This document shows positions 23,303 through 32,732 of a stretch of DNA of 64,000 bases, piece after piece. A program made the translations under genes and the position numbers. Each line of letters begins with the position of its first letter. Position 1 is the stretch's first letter. The stretch spans positions 62,001-126,000 of IMG/VR virus record IMGVR_UViG_3300047496_000430; one strand, 5' to 3'. Source of the DNA: a virus. Below the pieces are notes generated by a model. That model searched no databases and had not been told where the DNA came from. It saw only the letters and a list, made by a program, of their open reading frames with translations.

Positions 23303-23953
23303 TCAGAAGCGAATCGTCCACGCGACCTCGAGCTGAAAAGCCGAGGTCTTACTGAGCGTATCGAACGTGTCGTAGGCGATGCCCGTGTTGTTGTACACGT
23401 TGGGATTCGCCACAGCTGTGACGAGAAGAATCTCGGACAGCGGCACCGTGAGGAACGGATTGTAGCTGACGTCCAGCTGCCCGAAGAGGCGACTGAAGGT
23501 CACCTGCGTCGACGTCACGTGCACCGGAGGCGCCTGCACCTGCCCGAGCCACACGTCTGGCGCGAGACCAGGATAGGGGGCTGAAGAACCCGAGATGCGC
23601 ACTGGGCGTTCGAGACTGGTGACGGTTGGGTCGGTGTCCGTCTGGAGATTCGAGCCGGGGTACGCCGTGACGAGTGGCGGCGCGTTTGCTGTCGTGAGTG
23701 CGAGTTGCTGCGTCCCGCCGATGCCGAGACCCATGTACTTCACACGGTCGTTGCGCTCAGGAACGTCTGGACCGAACGACGTGTAGCCCAGCAAGCTCGC
23801 AAGGTACTCGCGCCCGAGATTGAGCCAGATGTTGTGGCCTTCACGCCGCTGGACAATCTTCCCGCGCTCGCGCGCGATGATGCTGAGGTTGTTGCGAACC
23901 TCGATGTCCGTGGCGGTCGAGTAGCGAATGCCCCTGCGGCGTTTCGTCGTCAT
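23303..23953 (-). CDS. Virion structural protein, probable, 216 aa
   Basis: A basic N-terminus (first eight residues MTTKRRRG) is followed by a beta-rich body with 'NDRVKYMGLGIGG' and 'SRLFGQLDVSYNP', similar in style to tail or baseplate proteins. The ATG overlaps the stop of the next upstream gene by one base. No specific family recognised. Confidence 0.65.
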   Translation of the reverse strand: MTTKRRRGIRYSTATDIEVRNNLSIIARERGKIVQRREGHNIWLNLGREYLASLLGYTSFGPDVPERNDRVKYMGLGIGGTQQLALTTANAPPLVTAYPGSNLQTDTDPTVTSLERPVRISGSSAPYPGLAPDVWLGQVQAPPVHVTSTQVTFSRLFGQLDVSYNPFLTVPLSEILLVTAVANPNVYNNTGIAYDTFDTLSKTSAFQLEVAWTIRF

Positions 23954-24432
23954 CAGACGCTCCCTTGCGCGAGTCTACCGAGTTCGTCGAAGAACGCCGA
24001 GAGCGACGCTCCGGAGATTTTGACGAGGGGCTTCTTCTCCGCCACCAGCGCCTTCAAGCGGTCGATGGGGACCTGCGAGATGGGCCCGAGGAACTTCGGG
24101 TCGTTGTAGTGCGCGAGGTAGAGCTTCTTCGCCTCCTCTTCGCTGCGTACACCCAAAATCACCTTGTCTTCGTCGTAACCCTTGCCGGTGTGCTTGTGCT
24201 GATGGACGACGAAAGCGTGCGGGGCGTCTTTCACCGGACCGACGTAGGCGTCTACTTCTTCTCCATCGGCACCGCGCGTTCCCTGGATGTAGCCGTAAGG
24301 CGCTTTCATCACGGTTCGCCACGGCTTCCCATCGCGGTCGACACCGGAGCGCACCGAGCCCTTCCGATTCTCAATGGCGATGCGTAGCCCTTGGTGTGTC
24401 GTGTGGCCGTGAAGTTTGTGCTCTTTAGACAT
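23953..24432 (-). CDS. Inorganic pyrophosphatase-like (InPase) domain protein with C-terminal AF-x-DEL motif
   Basis: The body matches the InPase domain described in phage polyvalent proteins: 'APYGYIQGTRGADGEEVDAY' then 'VGP', 'VVHQHKHTGKGYDEDKVILG', and an 'EEAKKLYLAHY' helix. In polyvalent proteins this domain is part of co-injected proteins thought to protect incoming DNA. Here it stands alone (159 aa) and ends 'LSAFFDELGRLAQGSV', the terminal motif shared with the 135-aa protein and the SNF2 helicase. It lies between tail genes. The catalytic role (pyrophosphate or nucleotide hydrolysis) is uncertain. Confidence 0.75.
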   Translation of the reverse strand: MSKEHKLHGHTTHQGLRIAIENRKGSVRSGVDRDGKPWRTVMKAPYGYIQGTRGADGEEVDAYVGPVKDAPHAFVVHQHKHTGKGYDEDKVILGVRSEEEAKKLYLAHYNDPKFLGPISQVPIDRLKALVAEKKPLVKISGASLSAFFDELGRLAQGSV

Positions 24433-24435
24433 GGC

Positions 24436-27400
24436 TCAAAGGCTCCTGTACGCGCAGTACGTGCCTGCGGGAAGTGCGGTGTCGTACGCCCAAGAGACGG
24501 CCTGCCCGAGCGAGACCAGAACGCTGTTGAAGAAGACATCGAGCGCGTTGCCGGTGCTGGACCGGATGAACGCCGTGAGGATGTCGCCACCAAGGACTGG
24601 GATGGCAGCTCCGACTGCCGTGGTGAAGCCGCCCGTGTTCAGCGTGAAGGGCGTCGTCGAGACCAACACGTCGTTCTGGTAGATGTCGAGGAAGTACGTG
24701 TTCGGAGTACCTTCATCATCCGCGTTGAGCGCGAGCTGGATGGTGTTGATGGTACCAGGAGCACCGACAGTCACCGGGTCACCGACTTGAAGACCGGGTG
24801 CTGCCGGAACACTCAACACATCCCCCACGGAGAACTCCGCGTCATCGCCCGTGAAGACAGGCTCATCGAACTGGAAGATGGAGTCCATCGTCGGCAGGGT
24901 TGGTGCGATGAAGGTCGTGCAGAGCGTGGCGTAGGCGTCCTCCTCGGGACAGAGGAGCTCCTTGTCGTAGGCCCAGATGATGGGATTCTGCGGCGTCGGG
25001 TAGACCGGCACGATGTCGGGGGCTGCTCCGCCGTCGAAGCGGTTCCACCATCCACCGCCACCGGCGCGCGGCTGGTCGAACATCGTCGACGTGCCCCCGA
25101 GGCACGGCGTGTCGTTGAGGAGCAGCGTGCCGCCGAGGTCAACTTCATCACTCACAGAAACGTCAGAAGGGTCGACCTGCGCGCGCACGACGAAGAGCGG
25201 GTACGTGTACGTCGGCTTGATGCGCAGCACGAAGCTCTGGGCGAAGAGCAGCGCATTGAGGTTGAAGGCAGCGCTGTCGACACGCACCAGGAACTTGAAG
25301 AACTTCTCGACCTCGAGCATCGCACCCTGCTCGAGATAGCCCTGAAACCACGTCGGGTTCTTGATGTAGTCAAGCACCTCGACACCTGTGACCAACGGAG
25401 CGAACTGCTCCACCGTATCGCCCACGACGTAGGGCAACGAGGTCGTCGGATTCACCTCGAGCGACAGCGACGCGGGATACATGTACGAACGTACGATTTC
25501 TGGACGTGCGATGTCGCGTACGAGAATGCGCCCGTTGGTTGTCGAGAAGTCATCACGTAGCTCAATGATGGTGCCACGCTCCTCCGCGAAGGGCAGCCCA
25601 AGAAGAATCTGCGTTCCGGCACGCAAGTTGAAGACAGTCGGACCGTTGAAGTAGGCGTACCAGAGTCCTTGGACTGACGAGAGGTAGTCGATGTTCGACG
25701 GAAGCTGCGCAAGGTCGTCGAGAGTGAAGCTCGCCGGAATGCCGAAATTCCCCTCAATGCTCGGACGGTTGTCCAGGTACGAGAACTCAGCCCAGAGCAT
25801 CGGCGGTGGCTTCAAACCTTCCCAAACATCAGGACCGCCAGTCGAGCTCACGACAAGGCGCAGACACGGCAAAGAGCGGAACGTTTCGATGAAATAGTCA
25901 ACATTTCGTCGAAGCGTGCGCGTGTCATCCGTCTGGTCGATGAGCTCCTGCAACAACGGAACATCAAGGATGAGTGGGTCGATGGGGATATACTTCCTAC
26001 GCGTGACACTCTGGAGGTAGACCCCGTAGCGCGTCGGCTGCGTTAGGTAGAGCGCGACGAGTGTGGTGTCCGCCAGCAGTGTTCCCGGACTCGAAGGCGC
26101 GGCACCGTAGGTCTGGGCGTCGAAGGTGACTACTGCCTGCGACTGCAGGTCAATGACCTCGTACGTTGTGACATCGTTGATGGAGACCAGGCCGTTGTAG
26201 AAGTCGAGGTCTGGGGACGTGACCTGCCCCGGAATCACCCAGTTCGGGCTCGCAGGGACCGGGAGGTCATCGAGCAGCGTGACGCGCGTCGAGAGCAACG
26301 TGTCTGTCGGGTCCGTGACGATGTTCGCGATGCGGTACGCGACGCCGTCGACGCAGAGGAAATCGCCCGTGCCGAGGTCGTACTGCGCGAGGCTTCGGTC
26401 GACACGATACGTGCGCACACCCAGAGCGACGCCACCGGCGCCCGCAAGAGGCCCGTTCGCCGTGCCAGCTACCCATGCCGACGTCGCCGTTGTCGTCGAA
26501 AGCACGGTGATTGAGAAGGGCGCGTCGATGCGCACCTGCGCCTGTCCTGTGCTGTCCGGAAGCAAGCGAACAACGATGCGCGGGTCGATGGCCGCGAGTG
26601 CCGAGACGAGCACGCCCTGCATCTCCGTCGGCGTGTAGAGCCCCGCGGGCGGACCTGAGAAGTTGATGACCGTAGGCGCGCCGCGCGTTCCGAGCTGCAA
26701 GTCGAGATGCTGGCCGCCAATGCCGTAGGTCACAGCGCGTCGCGACTCGAGCCCGCCGTAGACAGAATAGACCGTCGTCAGCTCGACCTGTGTGGTGTCC
26801 TCTACGAGCAGGGGGTCGTAGTGCAGCCACTTGCGCTGGAAGGTGCGCTGGATGTCGCGGAGGCTCTTCGAGTACTCGACCTGCCACAGCCGCAGCAGCT
26901 CGGCAGCAGTCACCTGCGCAAGGCTGCCCCAGAAGACCTCGATGCGCTCTGGGTCCTCGAGAAGGCGCCAGAAGTCGGAGAGGTAGTTCCAGATGAACGA
27001 GAGGTCTGGCGTGCAGCCGCGCGAGACTGCAGAGTCAACAACATTGGCAATGACGAAGGCAGGTTCCGAGAAGAGTCCGCCAGCCTGCACGATGAGCTGG
27101 AAACGAAAGATGCCCAGCACATCCGGATAGAACGTGGGCTTCGCCGTCGTCGGAGCATCCAGACCGTTCTGTCTCAAATAGATGAAGGACCCGTTTGTGA
27201 CGTCGTCGGGGAGGTCGTAGCCGTTCACCCGTACGAAGAAGCCGTTTCCATCCGTGCCCGTGCCTGTGATGACGAAGGGGGCACCAAGCAATGTGAGCAC
27301 ATCGCCGGCGGCAATCGGCTCCACAGCATTCAACGTTTGCAGGCTCGCGGAGTAGAGGCGGTCGGTGAAGCCTGTGGGAAGGGGCAGTGGGTAGGTGTAC

Positions 27401-28335
27401 CCGTCAGACTCTTCGAAGACGAACTGACTCGTGCTAGGCCCGCCGATGAGTAACCACTGGTAGAGCAGCGCGCCCCCTTGCGGGTCGAAGCTCTTGGAGC
27501 CATCGAGCTCGAGGATGCTGCAGAATTGAAGTGCCTGGTCGTTGCCTGCGTCCGCGCGCGGTGGATACGCAGGGATGATGGCCCCTGTGCCGAGACAAAT
27601 GCTGCTGATGGATGCAAGCACTGGCGCGTGAACACCGCGCGCAAGAATCTGCGTCTCATTCGGCGGCACCTGCGCGGCGCTTGAAGAAGGAATCGAGGGC
27701 AGGACGTAGCGAAGCTGGTGGCCGACGCTCAGCAAGTCCGCCGTCTTGGTGACGTAGACGTAGACGACGCCGGTGGCGAAGCTGACCGCGATACGGACCG
27801 TCCAGAAGTCAGTTTCGCTGACCAGCAGCTGACTGTTCGGCAACGCCTGCAGAGGCGTATCGAGAACAAGATTCCCGCCCTCAACGTGCACCGAGCCTGT
27901 GTACGCCAGCCCTGCTTTCGAGAAGAACAAGCCGGCGCAGGCACCTGCGGAACTTGAAGCACCGAAGTAGATATGGTCGGTGATGATGTTGCTGAAGTTC
28001 GCAGGCAGCTCTGACGTCTGCACCGTGAACTCGAGCGTGAAAGAGTCGGGGACATCAACGCTGATGACCACCTGCGCCTGCGTCGATGGGAGAGACCCGC
28101 CACTACCCACGTCCTGATTCATCGTCAGGCCGTCAATGGGGTAGTGCAGTGGGTCGCCCACGGCGTCCACTTCTGGATGAGTCAACAGCTGTGCGATGGG
28201 TCCACAAGGACCGACGCAGTACACGTCGAAGGGAGGAACGGCGGGAAGGGGACCGCCACCTGCAGGAAGCACAACGCCTCCCCACGGCAGCAGTCCCCAG
28301 CTCCCCGACCCCCAACCCGCGAGAGTGCAGTCCAT
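24436..28335 (-). CDS. Large baseplate/tail protein with PKD-like domain, 1299 aa
   Basis: The N-terminus 'GWGSGSWGLLPWGG' is a Trp/Gly-rich opening seen in some phage baseplate proteins. A lectin-like beta region follows, then a PKD/Ig-like domain ('PRADAGNDQ...ELDGSKSFDPQGG', about residues 255-330) and a helical segment 'FIWNYLSDFWRLLEDPER' typical of baseplate assembly proteins, then more beta-rich sequence. It probably forms part of the baseplate or tail tip that contacts the host. Only one segment (the PKD-like one) is confidently recognised. Confidence 0.75.
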   Translation of the reverse strand: MDCTLAGWGSGSWGLLPWGGVVLPAGGGPLPAVPPFDVYCVGPCGPIAQLLTHPEVDAVGDPLHYPIDGLTMNQDVGSGGSLPSTQAQVVISVDVPDSFTLEFTVQTSELPANFSNIITDHIYFGASSSAGACAGLFFSKAGLAYTGSVHVEGGNLVLDTPLQALPNSQLLVSETDFWTVRIAVSFATGVVYVYVTKTADLLSVGHQLRYVLPSIPSSSAAQVPPNETQILARGVHAPVLASISSICLGTGAIIPAYPPRADAGNDQALQFCSILELDGSKSFDPQGGALLYQWLLIGGPSTSQFVFEESDGYTYPLPLPTGFTDRLYSASLQTLNAVEPIAAGDVLTLLGAPFVITGTGTDGNGFFVRVNGYDLPDDVTNGSFIYLRQNGLDAPTTAKPTFYPDVLGIFRFQLIVQAGGLFSEPAFVIANVVDSAVSRGCTPDLSFIWNYLSDFWRLLEDPERIEVFWGSLAQVTAAELLRLWQVEYSKSLRDIQRTFQRKWLHYDPLLVEDTTQVELTTVYSVYGGLESRRAVTYGIGGQHLDLQLGTRGAPTVINFSGPPAGLYTPTEMQGVLVSALAAIDPRIVVRLLPDSTGQAQVRIDAPFSITVLSTTTATSAWVAGTANGPLAGAGGVALGVRTYRVDRSLAQYDLGTGDFLCVDGVAYRIANIVTDPTDTLLSTRVTLLDDLPVPASPNWVIPGQVTSPDLDFYNGLVSINDVTTYEVIDLQSQAVVTFDAQTYGAAPSSPGTLLADTTLVALYLTQPTRYGVYLQSVTRRKYIPIDPLILDVPLLQELIDQTDDTRTLRRNVDYFIETFRSLPCLRLVVSSTGGPDVWEGLKPPPMLWAEFSYLDNRPSIEGNFGIPASFTLDDLAQLPSNIDYLSSVQGLWYAYFNGPTVFNLRAGTQILLGLPFAEERGTIIELRDDFSTTNGRILVRDIARPEIVRSYMYPASLSLEVNPTTSLPYVVGDTVEQFAPLVTGVEVLDYIKNPTWFQGYLEQGAMLEVEKFFKFLVRVDSAAFNLNALLFAQSFVLRIKPTYTYPLFVVRAQVDPSDVSVSDEVDLGGTLLLNDTPCLGGTSTMFDQPRAGGGGWWNRFDGGAAPDIVPVYPTPQNPIIWAYDKELLCPEEDAYATLCTTFIAPTLPTMDSIFQFDEPVFTGDDAEFSVGDVLSVPAAPGLQVGDPVTVGAPGTINTIQLALNADDEGTPNTYFLDIYQNDVLVSTTPFTLNTGGFTTAVGAAIPVLGGDILTAFIRSSTGNALDVFFNSVLVSLGQAVSWAYDTALPAGTYCAYRSL

Positions 28336-28354
28336 CAGCTGCGACTATCGCACA

Positions 28355-28717
28355 TCAAGCACGGGCGTTCAGGAAAGTCTGAATCCCCATCAATCGCGCG
28401 AGAACAAGCGCGAGGTCCGCAGGGACTGCTGCACCTGTCACGCCGTAGGCGTCGAGAGAAACCGCCTGCGAGAGTTGCGCGGAGGTCAACTTGGCGACAC
28501 CGAACGTCGTCGCGAGGTCTGCGTTCGACAGCTGCTTTGCAAGCGCGTACACGGCGGTCGCCTTGCTGACGATGAGCGCGCGCGCCGATGCCTTGTCGGC
28601 GTCAGACGTGCACGAGGTGTAGAGCGCCTGCGCTTGTGCAAGCTGATTGCGCAGGGCGCCGAGCGATGCTTGAGAGGAAGGTTGCGAGGGCGTTGCGAAG
28701 TTCGGGGGTGCAGACAT
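28355..28717 (-). CDS. Hypothetical helical protein, 120 aa
   Basis: Ala/Leu/Ser-rich helical protein between two very large tail proteins, with a Pro/Ser N-terminus. It could be a small baseplate or chaperone-like protein. GGAGAACGCC precedes the ATG. No family recognised. Confidence 0.65.
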   Translation of the reverse strand: MSAPPNFATPSQPSSQASLGALRNQLAQAQALYTSCTSDADKASARALIVSKATAVYALAKQLSNADLATTFGVAKLTSAQLSQAVSLDAYGVTGAAVPADLALVLARLMGIQTFLNARA

Positions 28718-28732
28718 GGCGTTCTCCTTGTA

Positions 28733-31700
28733 TCAACCGAGGTCACGAAGGATGGGAAATGTGCCGGGGCCGGCGGGGTCGGTGTGTTGAATCAACGCTA
28801 GACCAACATGCCCCGGCGGCACAGTGAGCGGGTTTGCAGGAAAGTCGACGAAGGTGAGGGTCACGGGCAGGGCCGTTGTGTTGATGTAGTACGCGTGCCA
28901 CCCGGGAAGAACACCACCTGTCTGGTGCGGTACTTCAATGCTTGTTGCGCCGACAAGAAGAGCCGGGTCGACATCAATGGTCAGCGTGCCGACTTCAATG
29001 CTGGCGTACGGCAACACCCATGCAGCGCCAACAAGCGCGCCACCGGCTCCACGAGAGCCGTAGTAGGAATCATCAAGACTTGAGGCTTGCACCTGCCCAG
29101 CGATGATGCGCGTAGAGCCCAACTGGGCGATGACTGCCTGGTCAGAGACCAGCTGATTTCTGCCAGGACCGAACTGGATAGCCAGAACAAAGTTCGCTGC
29201 GCCAACGCTGACACCTGGATAGCTCCCTGCGTCTGCGCCTGAGAGAAGAAGTAGGCCGTCACCCGGCAAGATGTCTGCTGCGAGGTCCTGACGGAGACCG
29301 GAGAAGTACAGCGGCGTGTCGATGCCTGCGAGCGTAGCGGACGGCCAACCCCCAGGTGCCTGGTACTGCAGCACGCGCAGGCCGTGCGCGTCGAGTCCTC
29401 CTGTGTTGAAGTCCATGACGATGCTGACGGCAGGAGGCGCGGGCCCATCACCGACGGCGATTTTCAGCGGGGCTGCGGTGACAAACGTGAAGATGGCATT
29501 CCCGCTGAGGTCGTAAGTGGGCGCCACTACCTCGATGTCCGAACCACTTGGCTGCGCAACCGGAGCTAACACATTGGCGATGTTTTGGGGGCCTTCGCCG
29601 TAAACCAACGTCTTTGTTCCCGGCTGGACCGTGAACCACGTCCCCCCGTCAAAATCGCGAAACACCGTGATGGGCGGGTATGTCGCCGGCAGGTTCGAGG
29701 TGTCGATGACACGCAGCGACGCTGCGCCGGTGCCGAGCGGAACATACGCAGCAGTGGCACCAGTCGGGTCACTGTCTGTCAGCACCAGCACCAGCTGGTC
29801 CTGTGGAGTGGCGGAAATACCGTAGAACACGCGCGCACCGACACCCGTTGTGACACCTGCCGGGATGCCAAAGACCGGCGGCGTTACGGTCGGGAAAACC
29901 GTGAAGAGACCGTCGCTCTCGCGATGAACCTCCGTCGCAAACACGGTGCCGACGTACAACACAGGCATCGGCGTGACGTCCCCGAACGTGGGCGGATTGT
30001 GCGGGTCAATGCCCGTATTGAACACGTACGCGAGCTCGCTACTGGCAGTGACGCCGTCGAAACCACCCAGGTCCCAGCGGTGGTGTCGAAAGCCGTTGAG
30101 CGGTGCGACGCTATTGTTCACGCCCAGCCAGATGCCGTCCTTGTACAGCGGCCAAGTAGTGTCCGGGTTGGTGAGAATACCGATGGGAGAAACCCACGAT
30201 TCACTCAGCGGTAGCCACACCATTCCGAAGAAGGTGTCGTTTGCATCCGCCACAGCGAGCACGCCGCCGTTGTAGAGAAACTGCCCATCTGCTGCACCGG
30301 AGGTGACGCAGAAGGCGCCTGCAGGCCCCCAGTAGATGCGCCCCGGCGTAAAGCCTCCAGGAAGCGCAAAGTCAAGCACCGGCGGGTTCCAGTCCACGGC
30401 CGAGTACACGTTCAAGGTCGTCAGAAATGCAGAAGGCCCCGTAAAGCCGGGACTCACGCTCTGCGAAACTTCGACATCGAGCCCATTCTCACCAGGCGAA
30501 AGAATCGTATCCTGCTGCAGGGTCAGAGGGCCGAAGCTGTACGTGGAAAGGTGCGTGGAGGAAACCGCGTAGACCGCCGTGAGGTCCTGCCCACCGAACG
30601 CGCAAGCAGTGACGAACTCCGGAGTAGAAATCGTGTCTACGGTGGTCGTGTTGGGAACGGGGTAGTCACTCATCGTCGTGCGCATCGAATACTGCTGGAG
30701 CTCGTACGAGCCGGCGCCATTGTCGTATCCGACATAGATGGCATCCCCGTTGTTGAGATTGAACTCGGAGATGCTGGCAGGCAGACCGAACACACCGCCA
30801 CCCGAAGACACAATGCCCACCACAGCCGCCGAATTCGGGAGGTCCAGCCCCTGCGATGTGTAGTTGAACAACTGCGGCAGTGTGCGGTCTTCGATGATGA
30901 AAATCTCAGTGCCATCTGCCGACAAGGCCAGAACGCGAACTGAAAAGCTGTGGGCGATGGCCACATCCGGGGAGTACGCCGGACAGGTACGCAGTGCCTG
31001 AATCGCCGGCAAGCCGGACATCACCGTTTTGCTGATGACGCGCGGCGCACGCGTCTGGTTCGAGAAGAAGAACTTGTAGAGCGTCGGCGACGCACCCTGT
31101 GTGATGGCGTAGAAGATGCCGGATACAGACGAATCCAGCGTACGGCACATCGACGCAAAAGGCGGAAAAGGCGTCACGCTCAACGTGAGTGCTTCACCAT
31201 TCGAGGCCGTCGTGGGGTCAGGAAGTGGAACGTTCTGAAGACTCCGAACCACCGTGGCATCGGGCGAGCCTCCAGTGACATCGCCGTACGCCAGAAAGTT
31301 GAAGTACGCCGGCCGCCACTGCTTGTTGCTGAAGACGTTCTGGTCCCCAATGCGCTGCATGGGAATACCCTGCCGCGGCAGCTGCGGGTCATCTGCCACC
31401 ACGTACGTCGTGGAGTAAGCGTCACCCTCTCCTGTGACGTAGTCGTACTGGAGGTAGAAGCCGTCAGGAAGAAGTGGGTTGAACGCCGCGAATTGAATAC
31501 CGCCAGCCACGCGTGCGGGCTGCAAGCCGAAGGCAGTGTTCGTGTAGATGAGCTCGGTGTCCTCGGTAAGAACAGCCATACCCACTTCACGGTGATTGGG
31601 CCCGACCTCTGTACTAAACGCAGCGAGGGTAGAAATCGAATGCCAACCACCGACGCCATCAGCTGCGAAGAAGGTCGGAACGTCGATGGCGTCCGGAAAC

Positions 31701-31735
31701 GTCTCAATCGGCCCAGGAAGCGGGATGTTCGGCAT
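28733..31735 (-). CDS. Tail fibre/baseplate structural protein, 1000 aa
   Basis: Very long beta-rich protein without enzyme motifs. Regularly spaced short blocks such as 'AVYAVSSTHLSTYSFG' and 'DAIYVGYDNGAGSYELQQY' look like beta-propeller blades, and several 'FFGMVWLPLS'-type strands follow. The last 150 residues differ in composition and end 'TDPAGPGTFPILRDLG'. It probably forms a tail-associated receptor-binding or fibre component. Identification rests on size, composition and context. Confidence 0.7.
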   Translation of the reverse strand: MPNIPLPGPIETFPDAIDVPTFFAADGVGGWHSISTLAAFSTEVGPNHREVGMAVLTEDTELIYTNTAFGLQPARVAGGIQFAAFNPLLPDGFYLQYDYVTGEGDAYSTTYVVADDPQLPRQGIPMQRIGDQNVFSNKQWRPAYFNFLAYGDVTGGSPDATVVRSLQNVPLPDPTTASNGEALTLSVTPFPPFASMCRTLDSSVSGIFYAITQGASPTLYKFFFSNQTRAPRVISKTVMSGLPAIQALRTCPAYSPDVAIAHSFSVRVLALSADGTEIFIIEDRTLPQLFNYTSQGLDLPNSAAVVGIVSSGGGVFGLPASISEFNLNNGDAIYVGYDNGAGSYELQQYSMRTTMSDYPVPNTTTVDTISTPEFVTACAFGGQDLTAVYAVSSTHLSTYSFGPLTLQQDTILSPGENGLDVEVSQSVSPGFTGPSAFLTTLNVYSAVDWNPPVLDFALPGGFTPGRIYWGPAGAFCVTSGAADGQFLYNGGVLAVADANDTFFGMVWLPLSESWVSPIGILTNPDTTWPLYKDGIWLGVNNSVAPLNGFRHHRWDLGGFDGVTASSELAYVFNTGIDPHNPPTFGDVTPMPVLYVGTVFATEVHRESDGLFTVFPTVTPPVFGIPAGVTTGVGARVFYGISATPQDQLVLVLTDSDPTGATAAYVPLGTGAASLRVIDTSNLPATYPPITVFRDFDGGTWFTVQPGTKTLVYGEGPQNIANVLAPVAQPSGSDIEVVAPTYDLSGNAIFTFVTAAPLKIAVGDGPAPPAVSIVMDFNTGGLDAHGLRVLQYQAPGGWPSATLAGIDTPLYFSGLRQDLAADILPGDGLLLLSGADAGSYPGVSVGAANFVLAIQFGPGRNQLVSDQAVIAQLGSTRIIAGQVQASSLDDSYYGSRGAGGALVGAAWVLPYASIEVGTLTIDVDPALLVGATSIEVPHQTGGVLPGWHAYYINTTALPVTLTFVDFPANPLTVPPGHVGLALIQHTDPAGPGTFPILRDLG

Positions 31736-31744
31736 GGTTGTTCC

Positions 31745-32689
31745 TCACGCGCTCACAAGACGTGTCGTACCGATACTGGCGTAGCTGGTGCGCCACACAT
31801 TGCAGGGCACCGGAGTGGTGATGGGCCCGACCACGATGTTGCGCGTGACGTTAGAGGCCACCTTCGTCATGCCACCCGGAAGAATTCCAGGGCTTCCACT
31901 GGGCGACAGAACGAACGTCGGGTCGCCCAGCGATGCGGCCAGTACGAAGAAGATGTACGCGCCTGGAGCAGTGCACACGAGCGGGTCAATCTGGATGCCG
32001 CGTCCGAGCTGGAGAGCACTTCCACCGCTCGGCTGCGCCGGGAGCGCGTCGATGAACGCCTGGTCGTAGAAGCCAGGGTCCGCCTGTACCCCCCACACTA
32101 TGTCGGCGGCGAATGAGACGCTGGTTGTTCTGCTTGCACTCGCAGCACCCTTAGTAGCCGCGAGCGTCCAGATGATGCTCGGCGTCGTCGGCGGCCACGT
32201 GCCATCAGGTGTGTACGTGTTGGGGTCTACCGCGCTGTTGTACGGAGACGCGAGCGTAGCGACGAGACCGTGCACCGAGCTAGAGAGCGTCGCTGCCGTC
32301 GGGAGGGCCGAGTAGGACGCGGAGAACGCCGGCGTGGCGATGACTGTTCCTACGCGCGCAACGAGCGGTCGCGACGGCGAAAAGCCGAAGGTGTTCACGA
32401 CGAAAGGCACAGGGAGAGCAAAGGGAGCCATCACGTGCTTCGTTCCGTCGAACTGCCAAACGTCCCCAACGTCCGGAGCGCTGAAGGATGTGGGGTCGAC
32501 CACGAGGCCACGCACTGCACGCAAACGGTTGTTCGGTCCCGACCCAACGAGCTCGACATCACCTTGGAAGGACGCGGCGCCACCGGGGCCAGGAACGAAC
32601 TCAATGACCACCGTCGACTGCGCCGGTCCGGGCCCAGGAAGACTAGGTTCGACAACGAAGACTGACCCGTCCGCGAGGTGAATCGGCAT
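31745..32689 (-). CDS. Tail fibre protein, 314 aa, paralogue of the 61.4 kb gene
   Basis: The N-terminal part differs, but the C-terminal 140 residues share a layout with the product of 61428-62354: a Trp/Phe-Thr-Leu strand, a '[VY]x-G-x-x-x-D-P-G' element, a long loop, 'P-G-[AN]-Y/W-x-F', and 'G-S-P-x-x-x-P-G-G' ahead of a final beta segment with 'N-x-x-x'. Both therefore seem to carry the same fibre module. The ATG follows a weak ribosome site. Confidence 0.7.
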   Translation of the reverse strand: MPIHLADGSVFVVEPSLPGPGPAQSTVVIEFVPGPGGAASFQGDVELVGSGPNNRLRAVRGLVVDPTSFSAPDVGDVWQFDGTKHVMAPFALPVPFVVNTFGFSPSRPLVARVGTVIATPAFSASYSALPTAATLSSSVHGLVATLASPYNSAVDPNTYTPDGTWPPTTPSIIWTLAATKGAASASRTTSVSFAADIVWGVQADPGFYDQAFIDALPAQPSGGSALQLGRGIQIDPLVCTAPGAYIFFVLAASLGDPTFVLSPSGSPGILPGGMTKVASNVTRNIVVGPITTPVPCNVWRTSYASIGTTRLVSA

Positions 32690-32732
32690 GGCGGTCAGGG
32701 TAGCAACTTCACGGCAAGCACTCTAGGCGCCG

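Noticed and set aside
24391-25560. 389-aa plus-strand frame inside the 1299-aa tail gene
   Set aside because: Antisense to a long coherent structural gene; Arg/Val/Glu-rich composition of a shadow.
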